Source: an uncultured Amylibacter sp. (GTDB lineage: Bacteria > Pseudomonadota > Alphaproteobacteria > Rhodobacterales > Rhodobacteraceae). From it: a DNA stretch of 10,223 nucleotides. Both the position numbers and the translations under genes were made by a program. The stretch spans positions 1 through 10,223 of the forward strand of contig CALDZS010000178.1 in the NCBI GenBank assembly GCA_937944065.1, written 5' to 3'. Position 1 is the first letter of the stretch; every line of letters begins with the position of its first letter. Shown here piece after piece: positions 5,791 through 10,223 of the stretch. The notes beneath the pieces are model-generated. The model did no database searches. It had not been told where the DNA came from and worked only from the letters and a program-made list of their open reading frames with translations.

Positions 5791-7257
5791 ACCGCTATCA
5801 ATTTCGACAACAGCTATTCCCGCCTGCCAGATAATTTCTTTGCGCGACAAGATCCAGATGTATCTCCCGCGCCAGTCTTGATTGCGCTGAATGAACCGCT
5901 GGCGCGACGGTTGGGGATCGATCCAACGTTCTTGAAATCCAAAGACGGGCTTGCGCTGCTGTCCGGCCAATCGGTTGCAGATGGATCAAAGCCCCTGGCC
6001 ATGGTGTATGCTGGGCATCAATTTGGTGGCTGGTCACCGCGCCTGGGTGATGGGCGTGCATTGTTGTTGGGCGAGGTTATCGGAACAGATGGCATCAGAT
6101 ATGATATCCAACTGAAAGGATCGGGGCGAACTTTGTTTTCGCGCGGTGGCGACGGTAAGGCCGCGATTGGCCCAGTGATCCGCGAATATGTCGTGTCAGA
6201 AGCGATGGCAGCATTGGGCGTACCGACAACCCGCGCGTTGGCGGCGATCGCAACAGGCGAAGATGTCATGCGAAATGCCGCATTGCCAGGCGGTATCGTG
6301 ACCCGCGTGGCGCAGTCCCATATCCGCGTGGGAACTTTTCAGTACTTTGCGAGCCATGATGATGTGGATGCGCTGCGGGTATTGTCCGATTATGTCATTG
6401 ATCGACATTTTCCAGACGTGCGCAACAGCGAAAATCCCATCCGTGAAATGTTCCGTTCGATTGCGCTGCGTCAGGCGTCATTAATTGCGGATTGGATGAG
6501 GTTTGGCTTCATTCACGGGGTGATGAATACCGACAATATGCAGATCGCCGGCGAGACGATTGATTATGGGCCTTGTGCGTTCATGGAAGAGTTTGATGCA
6601 CTTCAGGTGTTCAGCTCTATTGACCAAAAAGGCCGTTATGCATGGGCGCGCCAAGCAACTATGGCGCATTGGAACCTGACCCGTTTGGCCGAAACCTTGT
6701 TGCCTATCTGGGGTCTGCCCGAAGACGAAGCAGTGGCCGAAGCAGAGGACGTATTGTCTGAATTTGGTGCGCGATTTAACGCAGGCTTTCAAAAGGCATT
6801 TGCGCAAAAGTTTGGTCTGCCTGCAGATCATAAAGACAATACAGAGTTCATTCAAAAGGCGTTGCAAATGATGCAAGCCCAACATGTCGATTTTACCTTA
6901 TTCTTCTCGCATCTACGCCGTATGGAAAAGGCCGGACATGCAGACAAATTTAGCGCTTTGTTCGACGATCCAAAAGTTGGCGTCGAATGGCTGAGTGTTT
7001 GGCGTCAAATGGTTAACACCTCTGGTATTGACCTGTCGGACAGTCAGGCGCGCATGGATGCGGCCAACCCGATTTACATTCCGCGCAACCACCGCGTTGA
7101 ACAAGCGATACAAGCGGGATTGAAAGGGGATTACTCTGTTATGCAGCGTTTGGCCAAAGTACTGGAAAATCCAATGTCAGAGCAGGCAGATGCGGCCGAG
7201 TTTGAAAACCCACCCGAACCTGATCAACGCGTTACGCAAACATTTTGTGGGACCTAG
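5788..7257 (+). CDS. selO: Protein adenylyltransferase SelO (YdiU family)
   Basis: This 489-residue protein is a SelO pseudokinase, a family that binds ATP in flipped orientation and transfers AMP to Ser/Thr/Tyr of target proteins, with a role in redox stress. Conserved blocks: AGHQFGGWSPRLGDGRA (75-91), DIQLKGSGRTLFSRGGDGKAAIGPVIREY (106-134, with ATP-binding K110), HGVMNTDNM (243-251, with metal-binding D249 and N250), DYGPCAFME (259-267, with D259) and NPIYIPRNHRVE (427-438). The C-terminus ends TFCGT, the position of selenocysteine in eukaryotic relatives and cysteine here. Full length fits the family. The TTG at 5788, with AAAGGA at 5775-5780, is the chosen start: it begins at the conserved INFDNSYSRLP segment, while longer readings overlap lysR and add unrelated residues. 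Its stop overlaps that of the convergent regulator. Confidence 0.93.
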   Translation: MTAINFDNSYSRLPDNFFARQDPDVSPAPVLIALNEPLARRLGIDPTFLKSKDGLALLSGQSVADGSKPLAMVYAGHQFGGWSPRLGDGRALLLGEVIGTDGIRYDIQLKGSGRTLFSRGGDGKAAIGPVIREYVVSEAMAALGVPTTRALAAIATGEDVMRNAALPGGIVTRVAQSHIRVGTFQYFASHDDVDALRVLSDYVIDRHFPDVRNSENPIREMFRSIALRQASLIADWMRFGFIHGVMNTDNMQIAGETIDYGPCAFMEEFDALQVFSSIDQKGRYAWARQATMAHWNLTRLAETLLPIWGLPEDEAVAEAEDVLSEFGARFNAGFQKAFAQKFGLPADHKDNTEFIQKALQMMQAQHVDFTLFFSHLRRMEKAGHADKFSALFDDPKVGVEWLSVWRQMVNTSGIDLSDSQARMDAANPIYIPRNHRVEQAIQAGLKGDYSVMQRLAKVLENPMSEQADAAEFENPPEPDQRVTQTFCGT

Positions 7258-8216
7258 GGTGCGGGCGGCTGACTGCGTAACTCTGTCGGAGTGACGCCAA
7301 AATGGGTTTTAAATTTTTGCGCGAAATAGGATGCGCTTTCATATCCAGATGCGACCGCAATTTCGATGATGGGCAGGGATGTTTGTAGCGTCAAAACCTT
7401 TGCATGTTCCATCCGCAACTGAGTGTAAAACGCATTGGGATTCTTGCCCAACAGTTTTTTGAACATACGTCCCAGCTGTCTTTCCCCGATGCCACTTAGA
7501 TGCGCCAATTGCTCGGTGGATAGCGGGTCAGACAGATGATTTTGCATCAGCTCTATCGCGCTGAGAACTGCGGGGTGGTGAATTTGATACTTGTCGACAA
7601 GGCTGGTGCGCTGTGGGTCTGTGGCCTCGCGGACATTGGTGTAGATAAACCAATCGTTCACACGTTTTGCCAGGCTGTTGCCGTGATCCGCTGTGATAAT
7701 CGCACTCATCATATCTAAGGGTGCGATGCCGCCAGCGCAGGTATAGCGATCGCGGTCAATGACATAGAGGCTGCGTTCCAGTAAGAATTCCGACGACAGT
7801 TCCGCCATCGCGACGCGGTGATCCCAGTGCACTGTGAACCGACGATTGTCCATCAATCCTGCGCGCGCCAGCAACACCGGGCCACCAGAAATGCCGCCCA
7901 ACGGAATGCGTTTTGATGCAAGTAACTTGAGGTACCGAAACAAAGGTTCGTTTTGATAGACCGCCGGTGCGCCAGCAGCTGCGACTAGGACCAGATCAAA
8001 GTCATAACCGTTTTCAAACAGTGGCTTGCCGTTTTTTGTAAAACCAGAGGATGCTTTTGCAATGGTACCATCTGCAGGTATGAATGTGCAGGAATAAAGC
8101 GTTTCGTCGGACAGGAAATTCGCTGCGCGCAGTGGCTCGCTGGCGGATGATAATGACATCATCGAAAACCCATCAACCAAGATGAAGGCGATTTTTTTCA
8201 CTTTTGGCGGTGCCAT
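7254..8216 (-). CDS. GlxA-family transcriptional regulator (DJ-1/PfpI-like domain plus AraC helix-turn-helix)
   Basis: The 320-residue product combines an N-terminal DJ-1/PfpI-like ligand-sensing domain (about 8-175) with a C-terminal AraC/XylS DNA-binding domain (about 218-316). The first part shows KIAFILVDGFSMMSL, GGISGGPVLLARAGLM and YTCAGGIAPLDMM; the second shows PLSTEQLAHLSGIGERQLGRMFKKLLG and IIEIAVASGYESASYFAQKFKTHFGVTP. At the nucleophile elbow, where many DJ-1 proteins carry cysteine, S110 is found, consistent with sensing rather than catalysis. Relatives with this architecture regulate arginine, carnitine, glycine-betaine and choline use. ATG 8216 is preferred: it begins at the conserved domain and has GGATTGGG upstream; extension to 8306 adds 30 residues without a ribosome site. 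It is divergent from gcdH and is a candidate regulator of it, inferred only from position. Confidence 0.88.
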   Translation of the reverse strand: MAPPKVKKIAFILVDGFSMMSLSSASEPLRAANFLSDETLYSCTFIPADGTIAKASSGFTKNGKPLFENGYDFDLVLVAAAGAPAVYQNEPLFRYLKLLASKRIPLGGISGGPVLLARAGLMDNRRFTVHWDHRVAMAELSSEFLLERSLYVIDRDRYTCAGGIAPLDMMSAIITADHGNSLAKRVNDWFIYTNVREATDPQRTSLVDKYQIHHPAVLSAIELMQNHLSDPLSTEQLAHLSGIGERQLGRMFKKLLGKNPNAFYTQLRMEHAKVLTLQTSLPIIEIAVASGYESASYFAQKFKTHFGVTPTELRSQPPAP

Positions 8217-8315
8217 AACCCAATCCAGAATCTTACGCGGCAACTGTGACCTTCGCCTTAGCAAAGCGCAAGCATGCATTGCGACAATAAGCGGGGATAC
8301 AGACATAGTTTACGG

Positions 8316-8344
8316 TTGTGAGTAGTATTGAAATTCGCTTTAAT
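8316..8344 (+). promoter_or_regulatory. Candidate sigma70-type promoter for gcdH
   Basis: TTGTGA (8316-8321), 17 bases, TTTAAT (8339-8344). The -10 matches five of six consensus positions and the -35 four. The inferred start near 8351 gives a leader of about 29 bases containing the AAGGA ribosome site at 8368-8372. Confidence 0.45.
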
Positions 8345-8379
8345 TGTATCATCAATCACACCTGATCAAGGAACCCCTC

Positions 8380-9594
8380 ATGTCATCGGAACTATCTGCG
8401 CAAAGCCGTCCCAATCTGTCTTCGTTTAATTGGGAAGATGCGTTTTTGTTCGATGCACAGCTGACCGAAGAAGAACGCATGTTGCGGGATGCGGCCCGCG
8501 CCTATGCGGCGGAAAAGCTACAACCCCGCGTTATCGCGTCTTATGCGGATGAAACCACTGACCCCACCATCTTTCGCGAGATGGGTGAGATGGGTTTGTT
8601 AGGGATAACCATACCAGAGGAGTATGGCGGGCTTGGCGCGAACTATGTCAGCTATGGTTTGGTCGCGCGCGAAGTTGAACGGGTCGACAGCGGATACCGT
8701 TCGATGATGTCGGTCCAAAGCTCTTTGGTGATGTATCCGATCTACGCGTATGGCTCGGAAGAGCAACGCATGAAATATTTGCCTAAATTGGCCAGCGGAG
8801 AATTTATCGGCTGTTTCGGTTTGACCGAACCCGATGCGGGCTCTGATCCAGCGGGCATGAAAACTGTGGCAAAGAAAACGGGTGATGGGTACGTCTTGAA
8901 CGGATCGAAAATGTGGATTTCCAACAGTCCAATTGCCGATGTGTTTGTGATCTGGGCCAAGTCCGAGGCGCATGGTGGAAAAATCCGGGGCTTTGTCTTG
9001 GAAAAAGGCATGAAAGGTCTGTCAGCCCCAAAAATCGCTGGCAAAATGTCACTACGAGCGTCGATCACGGGCGAAGTGGTGATGCAGAATGTTGAAGTTG
9101 GCGAAGACGCATTGTTGCCAAATGTCGAAGGCCTAAAGGGGCCATTTGGGTGTCTGAACCGCGCGCGCTATGGCATCAGCTGGGGTGTTTTGGGTGCCGC
9201 CGAAGCGTGCTGGCACGCGTCTCGTCAATACGGATTAGACCGTCATCAGTTTAACAAGCCTTTGGCAGGAACACAGTTGTTTCAGTTGAAATTGGCCAAT
9301 ATGCAGACCGAAATCACCTTGGGTTTGCAGGGCAGCCTGCGGGTGGGTCGTTTGATGGACGAAGGAAATGCAGCACCAGAAATGATCAGCTTAATGAAGC
9401 GTAACAATTGCGGCAAAGCGCTGGACATTGCGCGTATGTCGCGCGACATGCATGGCGGCAACGGGATTAGCCAAGAATTTCAAGTTATCCGCCACATGAT
9501 GAACCTAGAAACTGTAAATACCTATGAAGGAACGCATGACGTACACGCGTTAATATTGGGGCGCGCGCAAACGGGATTGCAGGCGTTTTTCTAA
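8380..9594 (+). CDS. gcdH: Glutaryl-CoA dehydrogenase
   Basis: The 404-residue enzyme is an FAD acyl-CoA dehydrogenase that oxidises and decarboxylates glutaryl-CoA to crotonyl-CoA in lysine, tryptophan and glutarate catabolism, passing electrons to ETF. It follows the human enzyme closely over long stretches: GYRSMMSVQSSLVMYPIYAYGSEEQR split around 106-130, CFGLTEPDAGSDP (145-157), the RGFVLEKGMKGLSAPKI region (203-219), KRNNCGKALDIAR (340-352) and NTYEGTHDVHALILGRA (380-396), where E383 is the catalytic base. The MSVQSSL segment distinguishes glutaryl-CoA dehydrogenase from straight-chain acyl-CoA dehydrogenases. ATG 8380 is chosen for AAGGA seven bases upstream; an in-frame TTG at 8344 overlaps the proposed -10. 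It is monocistronic in the window and divergent from a GlxA-type regulator. Confidence 0.95.
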   Translation: MSSELSAQSRPNLSSFNWEDAFLFDAQLTEEERMLRDAARAYAAEKLQPRVIASYADETTDPTIFREMGEMGLLGITIPEEYGGLGANYVSYGLVAREVERVDSGYRSMMSVQSSLVMYPIYAYGSEEQRMKYLPKLASGEFIGCFGLTEPDAGSDPAGMKTVAKKTGDGYVLNGSKMWISNSPIADVFVIWAKSEAHGGKIRGFVLEKGMKGLSAPKIAGKMSLRASITGEVVMQNVEVGEDALLPNVEGLKGPFGCLNRARYGISWGVLGAAEACWHASRQYGLDRHQFNKPLAGTQLFQLKLANMQTEITLGLQGSLRVGRLMDEGNAAPEMISLMKRNNCGKALDIARMSRDMHGGNGISQEFQVIRHMMNLETVNTYEGTHDVHALILGRAQTGLQAFF

Positions 9595-9781
9595 CTTAGA
9601 GTACTTTAGTTTCGGAGTAATATCGGGGTCGTTCGGGTGCGGATGATCCCGAATACATTTATGCGTAGCCTACAGTTACCCCGTAGTATTTTCCCTTGAG
9701 CCAAATCAATTTTGGATAAATTTAATCTGCTAATTTTCGATTCTACAATGTGTTTGTTATTCAGCATTGGATTGGAAATTA
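9595..9781. other. AT-rich spacer with nested inverted repeats between gcdH and the GMC pair
   Basis: No gene is supported here. The first half can fold into nested arms: CGGGGT (9624-9629) with ACCCCG (9678-9683), enclosing TTCGGG (9632-9637) with CCCGAA (9648-9653) and a small GTA/TAC pair at 9665-9673. There is no T-run right after, so a classical intrinsic terminator is not evident. The second half is AT-rich and contains TACAAT at 9744-9749, a good -10 for the downstream genes, but without a matching -35 at the right distance. Confidence 0.4.
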
Positions 9782-9916
9782 ATGCAACATTTACCATTAT
9801 TCGAACGCCGTAAATTTCTTGAATCATTGATTGCCATTTGTGCTTTCTCTGCAATTGGTAAAGGCACGGTCATGCATCTCAATTCAGGTTGGGTTTTGCA
9901 CGAAGGCGATCTCTAG
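9782..9916 (+). CDS. Small twin-arginine leader-like protein coupled to a GMC oxidoreductase
   Basis: This 44-residue frame starts MQHLPLFERRKFLESLIAICAFSAIGKG: a twin-arginine motif (E-R-R-K-F-L, residues 8-13) followed by a mildly hydrophobic stretch to about residue 26, as in Tat signal peptides, then about 16 polar residues and a stop. A GGA lies about seven bases upstream of the ATG. Its TAG (9914-9916) shares one base with the GTG of the next gene, and the GAAGG ribosome site of that gene lies inside it, so translation of the two is coupled. GMC-type dehydrogenases often pair with a Tat-exported small subunit of 150 residues or more that carries the large subunit out. This product is far shorter, so it may be a minimal escort, a remnant of a small subunit, or a leader peptide. 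No match to a named family is claimed. Confidence 0.5.
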   Translation: MQHLPLFERRKFLESLIAICAFSAIGKGTVMHLNSGWVLHEGDL

Positions 9917-10223
9917 TGTTTGTTCAAGGCCGAGAGTTCGAAGCGGGGTATGTGGAGAAAGCCAAAATATGTGTCTTTGGCTCTGGCCCGGCTGGAATGA
10001 CACTCGCAATCAAGCTCTCAGAATTTGGCCATGATGTTTTGCTCGTCGAGGCGGGTGGGTTGGAATACACCGATGAATCACAGGCGCTTTTTGACGGAAA
10101 AGTTGTTGGCGATCAGTACTACGAGCTTGATGAGGCAAGGCTTCGATACTTAGGCGGAACATCAGGACATTGGGGTGGTTATTGTCGTCCGCTTGATGAT
10201 CACGATTACGAGGTTCACCCCCA
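9916..10223 (+). CDS. GMC-family FAD-dependent oxidoreductase (partial, C-terminus beyond right edge)
   Basis: The first 102 residues of a glucose-methanol-choline-type flavoenzyme are present. Seen are the dinucleotide-binding motif GSGPAG at 22-27 in AKICVFGSGPAGMTLAIKL, the ribose-binding acidic end VLLVEAGG (E45), and the block RLRYLGGTSGHWGGYCRPLD at 75-94, which is the GMC flavin-attachment segment (GG[TS]xxHWGG) of the sugar and polyol dehydrogenase branch. The start is GTG 9916, with GAAGG at 9902-9906, overlapping the previous stop by one base; the family's usual short VDGRE-like opening (here VFVQGREF) begins right there. The protein has no signal of its own, so export, if any, would need the upstream twin-arginine partner. 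The substrate cannot be deduced from this part, since the catalytic C-terminal domain is outside the window. Confidence 0.88.
   Translation, partial: MFVQGREFEAGYVEKAKICVFGSGPAGMTLAIKLSEFGHDVLLVEAGGLEYTDESQALFDGKVVGDQYYELDEARLRYLGGTSGHWGGYCRPLDDHDYEVHP

Noticed and set aside
8217..8306. N-terminal extension of the GlxA-type regulator by 30 residues
   Set aside because: No ribosome site precedes that ATG, and the conserved domain begins right after the inner ATG at 8216.
9606..9854. Minus-strand open frame of 82 codons after gcdH
   Set aside because: It crosses the inverted-repeat spacer and lies antisense to the twin-arginine peptide; no family resemblance and no ribosome site was found.
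9831..10034. Plus-strand frame of 67 codons overlapping the GMC start
   Set aside because: It is out of frame with the clear FAD-binding motif of the oxidoreductase, which occupies the same bases.

Overview
The window looks like a chromosomal segment of an alphaproteobacterium, most likely a marine Rhodobacterales (Roseobacter-type) species of moderate GC. This rests on the gene families and their style (dimethylargininase, TAXI-type TRAP binding protein, GlxA-type regulator, SelO, glutaryl-CoA dehydrogenase), on dense packing and on short intergenic gaps. No rRNA, tRNA, insertion sequence or CRISPR array was seen. The taxonomic call is an inference from family recognition, not a computed result.

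Layout. (1) Positions 1-417, minus strand: the N-terminal third of a polar-amino-acid ABC transporter ATPase, running off the left edge. A gap of about 200 bp separates it from the divergent gene at 619-1407, a dimethylarginine dimethylaminohydrolase (ddaH). (2) Positions 1421-4755, minus strand, read right to left: a two-subunit, thiamine-diphosphate decarboxylase of the sulfopyruvate/phosphonopyruvate decarboxylase type (alpha 4258-4755, beta 3692-4255), an FMN-dependent alpha-hydroxy-acid dehydrogenase (2569-3687), and, after a 125-bp gap, a TAXI-family TRAP solute-binding protein (1421-2443). A LysR regulator (4859-5743, plus) is divergent from this operon. The 103-bp region between them carries two facing sigma70-like promoters whose -35 boxes overlap, and a good T-N11-A LysR box. 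(3) Positions 5788-7257, plus: SelO protein AMPylase with a TTG start. Its stop codon overlaps that of the convergent GlxA/AraC-type regulator (7254-8216, minus). (4) Positions 8380-9594, plus: glutaryl-CoA dehydrogenase (gcdH), divergent from the regulator. (5) Positions 9782-10223, plus: a 44-residue twin-arginine leader-like peptide translationally coupled to the N-terminus of a GMC-family FAD oxidoreductase, which runs off the right edge after an AT-rich, structured spacer.

How the genes may work together. The most coherent and least familiar unit is the LysR-controlled operon at 1421-4860. Oxidation of a 2-hydroxy acid to a 2-oxo acid by the FMN enzyme, followed by decarboxylation to an aldehyde by the two-subunit enzyme, would fit a three-carbon acid such as 3-sulfolactate (sulfolactate to sulfopyruvate to sulfoacetaldehyde) or a phosphonate analogue, with the TAXI protein binding the substrate or a related acid outside the membrane. 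The sequence supports the enzyme classes; the substrate is inferred. ddaH beside an amino-acid ABC transporter suggests methylated-arginine use. gcdH beside a GlxA-type regulator suggests control of lysine/glutarate catabolism, though that link rests on position alone.
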